This document shows, piece by piece, positions 33,613-42,962 of a stretch of 64,000 nucleotides of DNA (positions are counted from its first letter, which is position 1; the number at the start of each line of letters is the position of its first letter). The position numbers and the translations under genes are program-made. This DNA comes from Gammaproteobacteria bacterium (lineage in GTDB: Bacteria; Pseudomonadota; Gammaproteobacteria; SZUA-152). The notes beneath the pieces were generated by a model that did no database searches, had not been told where the DNA came from, and saw only the letters and a list, made by a program, of their open reading frames with translations. The stretch lies in contig JAKIUF010000011.1 in assembly GCA_021647705.1 (NCBI GenBank), positions 1 to 64,000 on the forward strand, written 5' to 3'.

Positions 33613-36114
33613 GTGACTGATCGAAAGGACGCGAAACCACATTTTTTTCTTGGCCGAACAGGCAAGCCTGAATTATACACCTACAGCGGTGGAGGTGGTG
33701 GTGAGAAACCTCTAATCCCAGAGAAAAATAGACAGCAGCACGGCTCAAGACTTCTTGGGCAACTTCAACAAATCCAAACTGATCAACAGGAACTCAAAAC
33801 TGAGGCATCAGACTACCCGTTGGAGTCTGTAATAGGCATACAGATAGAGTTCGAAAGCTTTCCTGATATAGCACTTGCTGTTGAAAGTCTCGCAAACGAG
33901 ACGCACAAAATTGAACTGTTAAATGTAACCCATCGTAACGATACAACCTTCGCGACTATTTTTGTGCCTGAAGGCAAACTGTCAGCTTTTGAGAAAAAGC
34001 TACGTGACTACCTTTCTGAGAAAAAGAACAAAAATGGCGGTGCGATTGATAATCGCCCGTTGATTGATGCCATACGGTCATTTAGAGTGGCCGCGCTAGA
34101 AGCCCTTTGGACAGATGACATCGATCAACTACCTGAAGATTCCGAACAAAGTTTTTGGTGGGAAGTATGGTTGCCAGTCCGAGGAAATAGGCAAGGTGTT
34201 CTCCATGACTTTACTTTGTTAGCAAGTGCTATAGAGATCGAGGTATCACCGCAATCACTGCATTTTCCAGAAAACTCCGTGCTACTCGCCAAAGGTAATC
34301 GCCGTCAGTTTTCACAAAGTGGTTTATTGCTAAATACCATTTCAGAGCTACGCAAAGCAAAAGAGACTGCTGCCTTTTTTGATGAAATACCAGCCAATCA
34401 GCAGCATGAATGGACAGATGAACTACTAAGCCGTGCTTCATTTTCAAAGGCCACGGATACAACGCCCTACGTATGTATTTTGGATACAGGTGTCAACAGA
34501 GGCCACCCATTGCTAAGCCCCATCATTGGCACTAAAGATCAGTTTTCTCTTGATGGTGCGTGGGCTGCTACAGATGATGATGGTCATGGAACGGGCAGCG
34601 CGGGTTTAGTTGCTTGGGGTGATTTAACCTCTGTGCTTGATAGCGATTCCATGATCGAAATAGATCATCGTTTAGAGTCTGTAAAAACACTACGCCATCA
34701 TGGGGACAACGAAGGAAAACACCTTGGCATCGTTACCGCCGATAGTATTTCCCTGCCTGAAATCGAAAACCCGTTTCGAACAAGAGTCTTCTCAATGGCA
34801 TTATCCGCAACGGATGCCAGAGACAGAGGCAGACCATCGGCCTGGTCTGCGGCAATAGATAGTTTATCGGTAGACTATCTGGGTGAAAATGAAAAATCCC
34901 GGATCATCGTGCTATCGGCAGGCAATGTCAGTGATAGCCTAAACGATATGACTGAATACCCTGACTACAACGTATTACAAGATGTGCATGATCCAGCTCA
35001 GGCATGGAACGCGATCACCGTTGGGGCATACACGGAAAAGGTAACGATCACTGAAGACGACTGCTCCAACTACACAGCACTTGCCCCTCTCGGAGGTCTA
35101 TCCCCCCATAGCACCACATCGACTACATGGGAGCCATCCACCCCGATCAAACCAGAGATTGTATTTGAAGGTGGAAATGTAGGTATCGACCAGCATAGCT
35201 GTGCATCCATTCCGAGCTTATGCCTGTTAACCACGCACAATGAGATTACCACAAGACTATTTTCCACTTTCCATGCAACAAGCGCGGCTACCGCGCTGGC
35301 CAGTCGGTTCGCGGCTGAAATATATGTTCAGTATCCGAAGCTCTGGCCAGAAACGGTTCGGGCGCTAATGGTTCATTCAGCACAATGGACTGATGCCATG
35401 TGTGAACAATTTTCACATGGAAACACACCACACCAACAAGCCCAACACCGTGTTCGCTGCGTAGGGTTTGGTGTACCCAATTTAGAACGCGCTCTTTGGA
35501 GCGCCAACAATTCACTCGCGCTGGTGATAGAAGATCAATTACAGCCCTTTGATAAAATCAAAGGCAAGCCAGTTGCCACGAGGGATATGCACCTGCATGA
35601 CCTGCCTTGGCCGAAGGAGTCACTCCTTGAGTTAGGCGAAACGAATGTTGAGATGACAGTCACTCTCTCTTATTTCATCGAACCCAACCCATCTAGCCGA
35701 GGCGTAAAGGGTAAATATAGCTACCCCAGCCACCATCTTAAGTTTGACGTAAAACGTGCCACTGAGTCTTTGGATGATTTCAGGAAACGTATTAACCGTC
35801 GGGTGTTAGATGCAGAAGGAGGAGAAAAACCAAGTAAAACCACCGACCCAAATTGGCTTCTTGGATCGCAATTTCGACATAAAGGCTCAATCCATAAAGA
35901 TGTATGGAGTGGTACCGCAGCAGATTTGGCAGAGCGCGGAAAAATTGCTATATACCCTGCCATTGGTTGGTGGAAAACAAGAACGAAGTTAGAGCGCTAT
36001 AACAAGTCGGCACGATATGCCTTGATCGTTTCCATTTCGGTACCCGACGTGAAAACAAATATCTATGACGAAGTCTTTAACCAACTGGAAATTGAACAAC
36101 TCATTGAAGTGTAG
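33613..36114 (+). CDS. ietS: Subtilisin-like serine protease, IetS-type
   Basis: The 833-aa cytosolic S8 peptidase has no signal peptide. An about 280-residue N-terminal region precedes the catalytic triad Asp291 (CILDTGVNRGHPLL), His325 (DDDGHGTGSAG) and Ser557 (HATSAATALASRF). A beta-rich C-terminal domain of about 220 residues follows. The start is GTG 33613 with AAGGAGA upstream. In IetAS the protease is the toxic effector and the ATPase is thought to control it. The arrangement fits: ATPase first, 9-nt gap, same strand. The primase-helicase begins 15 nt later. Confidence 0.83.
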   Translation: MTDRKDAKPHFFLGRTGKPELYTYSGGGGGEKPLIPEKNRQQHGSRLLGQLQQIQTDQQELKTEASDYPLESVIGIQIEFESFPDIALAVESLANETHKIELLNVTHRNDTTFATIFVPEGKLSAFEKKLRDYLSEKKNKNGGAIDNRPLIDAIRSFRVAALEALWTDDIDQLPEDSEQSFWWEVWLPVRGNRQGVLHDFTLLASAIEIEVSPQSLHFPENSVLLAKGNRRQFSQSGLLLNTISELRKAKETAAFFDEIPANQQHEWTDELLSRASFSKATDTTPYVCILDTGVNRGHPLLSPIIGTKDQFSLDGAWAATDDDGHGTGSAGLVAWGDLTSVLDSDSMIEIDHRLESVKTLRHHGDNEGKHLGIVTADSISLPEIENPFRTRVFSMALSATDARDRGRPSAWSAAIDSLSVDYLGENEKSRIIVLSAGNVSDSLNDMTEYPDYNVLQDVHDPAQAWNAITVGAYTEKVTITEDDCSNYTALAPLGGLSPHSTTSTTWEPSTPIKPEIVFEGGNVGIDQHSCASIPSLCLLTTHNEITTRLFSTFHATSAATALASRFAAEIYVQYPKLWPETVRALMVHSAQWTDAMCEQFSHGNTPHQQAQHRVRCVGFGVPNLERALWSANNSLALVIEDQLQPFDKIKGKPVATRDMHLHDLPWPKESLLELGETNVEMTVTLSYFIEPNPSSRGVKGKYSYPSHHLKFDVKRATESLDDFRKRINRRVLDAEGGEKPSKTTDPNWLLGSQFRHKGSIHKDVWSGTAADLAERGKIAIYPAIGWWKTRTKLERYNKSARYALIVSISVPDVKTNIYDEVFNQLEIEQLIEV

Positions 36115-36128
36115 CGCCAACCTTTCAG

Positions 36129-38483
36129 ATGACACATGAATTACATTTTCTCCGCGCCGAGAATGCCCGCCTGATTACACTGCTTGAATCACACGGTATT
36201 GAATGGCGCTTACCACAAACTCTACCCTTTGCACCTGATACCGAATCCTCTTCATTCACTACCAAAGAAAAAATAGCACTTTTTTGTCGCCTTTTTCGGG
36301 GTCGGGAAGATGTTTATCCTGTTCGCTGGGAAAGCAAGGCAGGTAAATCAGGCTATTCCCCAGCGTGTGCCAATGAATGGAAATCAGGTATCTGCGAAAA
36401 GCCGCGCATCAAGTGTGCTGATTGCTCCAATCGCTCACTAATCCCGCTGACCGACCAGACCCTTTTTGACCATCTTGCAGGAAATCATACTATTGGAGTT
36501 TACCCGCTATTAACAGATGACCGTTGTTATTTTCTCGCCGTTGATTTTGATAAAGCGGATTGGCGTGAGGATGCCTGTGCCTTTGTGCAATCATGCCAGG
36601 AGCTGGATGTGCCTGCTGCTCTGGAAATTTCCCGTTCCGGCAATGGTGCTCATATCTGGGTCTTTTTTTCCTCCTCTGTTTCTGCCAGTGATGCGCGGCG
36701 ACTGGGTACGGCGATCATCAGTTATACATGCCATCGTACCCGACAACTTGAGTTGGGTTCTTATGATCGTTTGTTTCCGAATCAGGATACGATGCCAAAG
36801 GGTGGTTTTGGTAATCTGATTGCGCTGCCGTTACAAAAACGGCCTCGTGAGCATGGGCGTAGCGTATTTGTCGATGACAAGCTACAGCCTTACCCCGATC
36901 AGTGGGCTTTTATTGCCTCGATACAATCCATGAGCCTTCCGGATCTGGAAGCAGTCATATTGCTTGCTACAGGCAACAAACATCCACTGGATGTAACGTT
37001 TATCAGTGATGAAGATCAGCAGGAACCCTGGAGACGACCAGCTTCGGCATCAAAAAAAATAATGGATTCTATACCGGAGTCGCTGACGATCACGTTGGCA
37101 AATCTCATCTATTTTGAAAAGGAACAGCTTCCACAATCCCTGGCCAATCGGCTGATTCGTTTGGCAGCATTCCAAAATCCGGAATTCTATAAGGCACAGG
37201 CCATGCGTTTTCCTGTTTGGGATAAACCCAGAATCATCGGGTGTGCGGAGAATTACCCCAGACATATTGCCTTGCCTCGTGGTTGTCTGGAGGCTGTTCA
37301 AAAGCTGTTGCATGAAAACAATATTCACTGTGAGTTGCAGGATAAGCGTTTTGTGGGTGACACTATTGATATCAATTTTGAAGGCACGCTTCGCGCAGAC
37401 CAGAAAAAAGCGGTTAACGCCATGCTCAAACATGATGTGGGTATCTTGTGCGCCCCGACGGCTTTCGGGAAAACGGTCACAGCGGCCTCGCTCATTGCTC
37501 GCAGAGGTGTCAATGCTTTGATTTTAGTGCATCGTACTGAACTATTGAAACAGTGGCAGGTGAGGTTACAGTCATTTCTTGACATAAAAAAAGGTGTCGT
37601 CGGCACAATGGGGGGAGGCTCAGTAAAGCCCACTGGTGTCATCGATATAGCCGTCATGCAAACACTGACACGCCGGAAAGAACTCCGTGACAAACTGGAA
37701 CATTATGGGCATGTCATTGTTGATGAGTGCCACCATCTCTCGGCATTTTCTTTTGAGGCGATTCTTAAACACACCAAAGCAAAATATGTGTTGGGCCTGA
37801 CAGCAACACCTGTGCGTCGTGATGGCCAGCAACCCATTATCTATATGCAGTGCGGCCCAATTCGTCACACGGCAACCACGCCAGAAAATGCTCCTAAAGA
37901 ACTGGAGGTAACGCCACACTATATTTCCTCGGATATCGATGTCGTTCCTGATGCTCGCATACAGGATATCTTTCGTCATTTATCAGAAAATACGCATCGA
38001 ACCACAGAAATTGTTACCCACATTGCGAACCTTTATGCGCAAGGGAGAAAAGTGCTTGTATTGACGGAGCGTACTGACCATCTGGCTGCCATTGGTGATG
38101 CGCTGGCCCCGCTTGTTCCGAGTTTTTATAGGTTGCACGGACGCATGTCAAAAAAACAGCGTTCTACGGTAATTGCTGAACTGGATGCCTTGCCTGATGA
38201 TGCTCCACGCATCCTGCTGGCAACGGGGAAACTGGTCGGGGAAGGTTTTGATCATCCTCCACTGGATACTCTGATACTTACCATGCCGATTTCCTGGAAA
38301 GGCACGCTACAGCAATATGCCGGGCGATTACATCGTCAACACAGTTCTAAAACAGATGTAAAAATTATCGATTTTGTTGATACCGGTCATTCGGCATTAT
38401 TGAAAATGTGGGATAAACGTCAGCGTGGTTATCGGGCAATGGGGTATTGTATTACCGTTGGCAATACCTTCAAATCCAGGTGA
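36129..38483 (+). CDS. TOTE-type archaeo-eukaryotic primase / SF2 helicase fusion
   Basis: The 784-aa protein has a short N-terminal coiled coil (LRAENARLITLLESHGI) and a primase-polymerase (AEP) domain with a zinc-binding Cys cluster (CANEWKSGICEKPRIKCADC) and catalytic D139-F-D141 in FLAVDFDK. SRSGNGAHIWVFF follows. Then comes a superfamily-2 helicase: Walker A APTAFGKT (K448), DECHH (532-536), GLTATPVRRDG, and motif VI QYAGRLHR. This matches the AEP-helicase of TOTE conflict systems, inferred to act on foreign nucleic acid. Its 15-nt distance from ietS suggests one operon. No nuclease domain is evident. Confidence 0.85.
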   Translation: MTHELHFLRAENARLITLLESHGIEWRLPQTLPFAPDTESSSFTTKEKIALFCRLFRGREDVYPVRWESKAGKSGYSPACANEWKSGICEKPRIKCADCSNRSLIPLTDQTLFDHLAGNHTIGVYPLLTDDRCYFLAVDFDKADWREDACAFVQSCQELDVPAALEISRSGNGAHIWVFFSSSVSASDARRLGTAIISYTCHRTRQLELGSYDRLFPNQDTMPKGGFGNLIALPLQKRPREHGRSVFVDDKLQPYPDQWAFIASIQSMSLPDLEAVILLATGNKHPLDVTFISDEDQQEPWRRPASASKKIMDSIPESLTITLANLIYFEKEQLPQSLANRLIRLAAFQNPEFYKAQAMRFPVWDKPRIIGCAENYPRHIALPRGCLEAVQKLLHENNIHCELQDKRFVGDTIDINFEGTLRADQKKAVNAMLKHDVGILCAPTAFGKTVTAASLIARRGVNALILVHRTELLKQWQVRLQSFLDIKKGVVGTMGGGSVKPTGVIDIAVMQTLTRRKELRDKLEHYGHVIVDECHHLSAFSFEAILKHTKAKYVLGLTATPVRRDGQQPIIYMQCGPIRHTATTPENAPKELEVTPHYISSDIDVVPDARIQDIFRHLSENTHRTTEIVTHIANLYAQGRKVLVLTERTDHLAAIGDALAPLVPSFYRLHGRMSKKQRSTVIAELDALPDDAPRILLATGKLVGEGFDHPPLDTLILTMPISWKGTLQQYAGRLHRQHSSKTDVKIIDFVDTGHSALLKMWDKRQRGYRAMGYCITVGNTFKSR

Positions 38484-38608
38484 TCAGCTCTTTGTTGGGT
38501 TTTGTGGCTTGGCGGATTGGAGTGATCTGAATATAGTTTTGGAGGTGGTTTATTGTTCTGGCATGCTGGGGTTCATAAAAAAACATTCACCCCAGCCTAC
38601 GCATCGCT

Positions 38609-39313
38609 TTAACGCCGTTGCGGTTCGCTCCACCAGTTAGGGGAGATTTCATAAATTTCAGTCTGCTTGCCGAGTCGTTTAACCAGGTTTAAAGCCGCCA
38701 TGCCGGGCTCACTTTTTACGACGATGGTTAAACCATCACCGGGCAAGCTGCGCTCTTTCAATAAGTTGTGCTGGGTCAGCCAGATATGAATGTTCTCCAC
38801 TGCCATATCTGATTGAAAGCGGATGATGACGTTGCCGGGCAGTGCCATGCGGGGTGAGTTGGGACGGGGGGAGCTGTGAAAGACTGGTGATACGTTGGGA
38901 CTCCGTTTTGCATTTGCAGCAGCACTGGCGCTGTCTGCAAGTGATTTGCTAACAATGTTCTCCACTTGCTGTGGCTCTGCTCGCCATATGGTGGTTATGC
39001 CGTGTGTTTTGACTTGTTGACTGTTGGCGTTGCGCAAGGCAGTGGTTGATTTGAGCTGTTCTGCGGCGTTGTTATTCGGTACATAAAATTCTGCATACTC
39101 TTCGGGATTGAGCCAACTGGTGATATCCCGTTTGCCATTGTTCCAGGTAATTGCTTTCCACGAATTTGACTGGGTTGTGTTCGTGATGCTTTTACTCACT
39201 GTTTCCCCTTTAGTGGGGGGATTGCTGTAGCCCAGAGTGGCAAAAATAGCGAGGGAGGCCACTGCTGTTATCACAATATAGCGTTTTGTTAATGCGGGTT
39301 TGTACTTATTCAT
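38609..39313 (-). CDS. Exported stand-alone subtilase-prodomain-like protein
   Basis: From ATG 39313 (GGAG about 9 nt before) the protein is 234 aa. It has a signal anchor (YIVITAVASLAIFATLGYS), a long polar low-complexity region, and a C-terminal domain from about residue 160. That domain, VIIRFQSDMAVENIHIWLTQ..LPGDGLTIVVKSE..YEISPNWW, has the rhythm of subtilase propeptides that end 'P-N'. It lies 27 nt after the stop of the secreted protease gene, which itself has no prodomain. I infer that it is the folding chaperone or inhibitor supplied in trans. No other domain is seen. Confidence 0.6.
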   Translation of the reverse strand: MNKYKPALTKRYIVITAVASLAIFATLGYSNPPTKGETVSKSITNTTQSNSWKAITWNNGKRDITSWLNPEEYAEFYVPNNNAAEQLKSTTALRNANSQQVKTHGITTIWRAEPQQVENIVSKSLADSASAAANAKRSPNVSPVFHSSPRPNSPRMALPGNVIIRFQSDMAVENIHIWLTQHNLLKERSLPGDGLTIVVKSEPGMAALNLVKRLGKQTEIYEISPNWWSEPQRR

Positions 39314-39340
39314 ATTTATAGGCTCCGGCAGCAATAGGTT

Positions 39341-41797
39341 TTAGTGGCCATAAAACTTAAGCCCCCAGGAGGTAAATGTGCCTGTGTCACTCGATGTTTT
39401 ATCGGAAACCTTGAGGGTCCAAGTGCCGGCGCTGTTCTCGCCTAAATGGCGGGCGCTGCCAAATACCCAGCTATTGTAGTTACTACTGCAAGGAGTAGGG
39501 TTGAGGCGGTGGAGGCAGCCATGTTTTTCGGCCAGAACGCTTGTTGTTCCAGAGGGGCTGGTGAGTTCCACTCTGAGGTCGCCGTGGTAGGTGTGATTGG
39601 CACTGAAGGTAATTTCGATAAATTCAATACTCATGCTGCTATCGATGACGATACTGTTGCTGACGCCCGTGAGATTGTTATCAGGAATACTGGTAGCAAC
39701 AGAGCGTACGCCGCTGTTAAAAGTGCGTTCAGGGCCGATATTGCTCCAGGTTCGGCTGGTTGTAACAGCGGTAGCGGCGTCAACCACACCAAACCCGTAT
39801 TTATGGTTAAAGTTGTAGACTGGCGTGCCAGCGGTCACTTCCCAGTCGGTATCGGCCGGATCATTTTTGCGTGCTGTCTGCGCCAGTATCAGGCGTACAT
39901 CGCGCCAGCCTAGATTGGGGTTGGTTTGCAGCATTAGGGCAATAACCCCGGCTGCGAGGGGGGCAGATGACGAAGTGCCAATAAACGTTTTGGTGTAATT
40001 TTTGTCAGCGTAATCGTTAGGGCTGTTGTTGGTATTCAAGCCCTGATCTCCTCCTCCGCTGCGATCAGTGGTGGTAATGCTTTGCTCATTGTTTTCGAGG
40101 TTACCGCCTGAAGGGGCGCAGATCCACAGGTTGGCACCATTTTCTGAATAAACAGCTTGCTGACCTCTATCGTTAGTGGCACAGACAGCGATGACATAAC
40201 GATTATTAGCAAACGCATCATAATTTGAATTGTCGACGCCATTGGGGTTGCCGTACCGAAGGCTTGCACCATTGCCAGCAGCCCAGGTGTAGATGGTACC
40301 AAGACCACCACGACCATCAGTTGTGCCCGTTTGTAAGCTATTGAGCCAGCCGGCAGGCGGAGGAGGGCTTAGTTCGCCGGTATCATCCGTAGGTCCCCAA
40401 CTGTTATTGGAGATGGCGACATTGCTGATATTTCTGGTCATGGCATCAAGGGCATTGACCCCGGTAAGGTTACTGATCAGGTTAAACCCGGCTATGGAGG
40501 CTTGAGGAGCACTGCCTCGTACGCCCAGGCCGTTGAAGTCACGTGCGGCAATGACGCCTGCGACCAAGGTACCGTGGTAGTGATCGCTACACTGGGTGGG
40601 TGTATTTGCCAGATCATTGTCATTGTCACAGTAGTCGTAACTCTGACCAGCCAGGATATTGGTGGCCAAGTCTTCATGCTCTACTTCCAGGCCGTCATCA
40701 ACGACTCGGATATTAACGCCTGCGCCTTTGGTTTTGGTGCCAGTGGTGGCATTAATTACCGTGTTCCAAGCGGTTTCTACGTTGATATCTTCACCACTGA
40801 CACCACTATTTTGGCCACTGTTTTTAAGGTGCCATTGTTTATCATAAAGCGGGTCGGCGATGCTGGTGATGGTGGTGGTGTCGGCGGTACTGTCGATGAG
40901 GCCGTCGTTGACGATCAGTTCTAGTACATAGGCACCATCGACATCGGGGGTGAACGTGGGTTTGGCGATGACCATACTGCTCAGATTGATATTGCTGATA
41001 GCGGGTTTGCTAACAATGGACCAGCGGTAGGTAATGGGGGCGGGACTGTTGTCAGCATCATTGCTGCCGGAGCCATCGAGCTGCACCTGTTGCAGGGTGA
41101 TTGAGTTTTGATCAGGGCCAGCATTGGCAACCGGTTTCATATTGGGCGTGCTGGTAATGGTGACGGTGTCTGTTGCGTTGTTATCAGGTATGCCATCGTT
41201 GACGGTGAGTTTCAGTACATAAGTGCCATCGATGTCGGGAGTGAAGGTAGGGTTGACGATTGTGGCATCGCTGATATTGGCGGTACTGCCCGCAGGGCGG
41301 TTGTCGATGGCCCAGGCATAGGCGAGCGAATTGTTTTCAACATCACTGCTGCCGGAACCATTGAGCTGTACCTGCCGCAGGGTAATTACGTTCTGGTCTG
41401 AACCGGCATCAGCGACAGGGGGCGTATTCGTGCTGGTGACGGTGACGGTGTCTGCAATACTGTTGGTGATGCCGTCATTGACAATGAGTTGCAACGTATA
41501 AGTACCATTGCGCTCGGGAGTGAAAGTGGGGTTGACGATGGCCGCATCATTCAGCGTGGCGGTACTGTTTGTGGGGCCAGTGATGGTCCAGGCATAGGTG
41601 AGTGTCGCGTTTTCAACATCACTGCTGTCGGAGCCATCGAGCTGTACCGGTTGCAGGGTAGTTGCATTTTGATTAGGCCCGGCGTTGGCGACAGGGGCTA
41701 TATTGGCGCTATCTCCTTCTTCAATGTTTTCACCACAAGCACTTAGTAACAGAAATAAAGAGATAACAACACGTTGAGTCCATTTTGTTGACAACAC
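39341..41797 (-). CDS. Lipoprotein with three PKD domains, subtilase (kexin-like) and P domain
   Basis: The 818-aa protein has a signal peptide with lipobox LLSAC (Cys21). Three tandem PKD/Ig-like repeats of about 93 residues follow (35-123, 127-216, 221-311), each starting PVA(N/D)AG.DQN. The S8 peptidase has Asp367 (VVDDGLEVEHEDL), His408 (DHYHGT), Asn509 and Ser609 (GTSSSAP). The C-terminal P/homoB domain (about 690-818) includes HTYHGDLRVELTSPSGT and GTWTLKVSD. It is probably anchored in the outer membrane or surface-exposed and cleaves proteins. GTG start with AAAGGA upstream. Followed by the prodomain-like gene. Confidence 0.92.
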   Translation of the reverse strand: MLSTKWTQRVVISLFLLLSACGENIEEGDSANIAPVANAGPNQNATTLQPVQLDGSDSSDVENATLTYAWTITGPTNSTATLNDAAIVNPTFTPERNGTYTLQLIVNDGITNSIADTVTVTSTNTPPVADAGSDQNVITLRQVQLNGSGSSDVENNSLAYAWAIDNRPAGSTANISDATIVNPTFTPDIDGTYVLKLTVNDGIPDNNATDTVTITSTPNMKPVANAGPDQNSITLQQVQLDGSGSNDADNSPAPITYRWSIVSKPAISNINLSSMVIAKPTFTPDVDGAYVLELIVNDGLIDSTADTTTITSIADPLYDKQWHLKNSGQNSGVSGEDINVETAWNTVINATTGTKTKGAGVNIRVVDDGLEVEHEDLATNILAGQSYDYCDNDNDLANTPTQCSDHYHGTLVAGVIAARDFNGLGVRGSAPQASIAGFNLISNLTGVNALDAMTRNISNVAISNNSWGPTDDTGELSPPPPAGWLNSLQTGTTDGRGGLGTIYTWAAGNGASLRYGNPNGVDNSNYDAFANNRYVIAVCATNDRGQQAVYSENGANLWICAPSGGNLENNEQSITTTDRSGGGDQGLNTNNSPNDYADKNYTKTFIGTSSSAPLAAGVIALMLQTNPNLGWRDVRLILAQTARKNDPADTDWEVTAGTPVYNFNHKYGFGVVDAATAVTTSRTWSNIGPERTFNSGVRSVATSIPDNNLTGVSNSIVIDSSMSIEFIEITFSANHTYHGDLRVELTSPSGTTSVLAEKHGCLHRLNPTPCSSNYNSWVFGSARHLGENSAGTWTLKVSDKTSSDTGTFTSWGLKFYGH

Positions 41798-42015
41798 GAT
41801 ATCCTTTTCTAACAGTCCATTGTTTTGTATTTTTGTAATGACTTGATTTGGGAGGCGGTCCAGTCCCTCTTCATTACGGAATACATTATCAGAATGCGTT
41901 ATAAGGTATCTGTCAGCACTAACCCCGTCAAGCGGCTTTTTACTGAGATATCACGATTAATTTATGCGGGAATCCGAATTTGGTGAGCTCGCGGTCTGTG
42001 AAGATTAGCTGTGTT

Positions 42016-42924
42016 TTAATTTTTTTTGTGGGTTCTGTGCAATTGTTGTCGAAACAGTTCCATCAATATTTCAATATTGGTGGTGCCTGCATAATTCAGG
42101 CGGGTAATAAAAGCGATTTTCCGGTGTGGCCCCGGTTCATTCAGATGAACGGCCTTTATTTCGGCATTGTCATTAATCAACTGGCTCAATGCCATTTCCG
42201 GCACCAAAGTGGTACCCATATGGCCAGCGACCATTTGCACCAGGGTATTCAGGCTGGTGCCTGACAGGGAGTATTTTGTTTCGACGGGCCGGAATTTACA
42301 CGCGGCGAGGGCGTGGTCTTTCAAGCAATGCCCGTCTTTCAATAGCAGCAGCGGGGCTTCTTGCAATTGCTCACCGGTAATTTCGCAATGATCGGCCAGC
42401 TTGTCCGAGCGATGAGTGACGACAAAAAAGTCCTCTTCCCAAAAGGTGAAGGCATGCAAGCCTTCAATCGCATAAGGCAATGCCAGTATGGCGGTATCAA
42501 GGTCACCTTTTCTGACTTTTTCTACTAACACATTTGACTGTTCTTCAGTAATTGTGAGCTGAAAATCCGGGTACTGCTTTCTGACCTCCGGTAATACCTT
42601 CGGCAGCAAATACGGTCCGATGGTGGGAATAACGCCCAGTGACATTGGATAAGAAAGTGGCGCATTCTGGCTCTGACACAATTGATACAGTTCATTAACC
42701 TCCAGATTGATCGCGCGTGCCTTGTCCAGGATCATTTCGCCGACTGGCGTGACCAATACCTTCTTGTTATTGCGTTCGAAGATTTGTGTTCTGAGCTGGC
42801 TTTCCAGTTCGGATATGGCTGTGCTCAGGGCTGACTGGGAAACAGAGCAAAGTTCAGCCGCTCGTTTGAAATGCCGGGTTTTGTCAACCGCCAGGGCGTA
42901 ACTCAGCTGTTTGATAGTAATCAT
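42016..42924 (-). CDS. oxyR: Hydrogen-peroxide-inducible regulator OxyR
   Basis: A LysR-type regulator of 302 aa with N-terminal HTH (HFKRAAELCSVSQSALSTAISELE). The two redox cysteines are in LLLKDGHCLKDHALAACKF at 200 and 209, the same nine-residue spacing as E. coli Cys199/Cys208. Peroxide forms the disulfide and turns on genes such as catalases, two of which lie 10-14 kb upstream. It stands 38 nt after plsC on the opposite side of no other regulator and shares the minus strand. Confidence 0.95.
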   Translation of the reverse strand: MITIKQLSYALAVDKTRHFKRAAELCSVSQSALSTAISELESQLRTQIFERNNKKVLVTPVGEMILDKARAINLEVNELYQLCQSQNAPLSYPMSLGVIPTIGPYLLPKVLPEVRKQYPDFQLTITEEQSNVLVEKVRKGDLDTAILALPYAIEGLHAFTFWEEDFFVVTHRSDKLADHCEITGEQLQEAPLLLLKDGHCLKDHALAACKFRPVETKYSLSGTSLNTLVQMVAGHMGTTLVPEMALSQLINDNAEIKAVHLNEPGPHRKIAFITRLNYAGTTNIEILMELFRQQLHRTHKKN

Positions 42925-42962
42925 TGTCCCCAGCCTTTTTATCTGGAAATGTTACAAAACGT

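Noticed and set aside
38565-38596. Terminator after the primase-helicase gene
   Set aside because: GCTGGGGTTCAT and ATTCACCCCAGC pair only in part and there is no T tract. It may instead be a worn repeat.
39446-39913. 155-codon plus-strand frame inside the PKD-subtilase gene
   Set aside because: Antisense shadow of a gene with clear domains. The repetitive PKD part also produces several mirrored frames at 40.5-41.7 kb.
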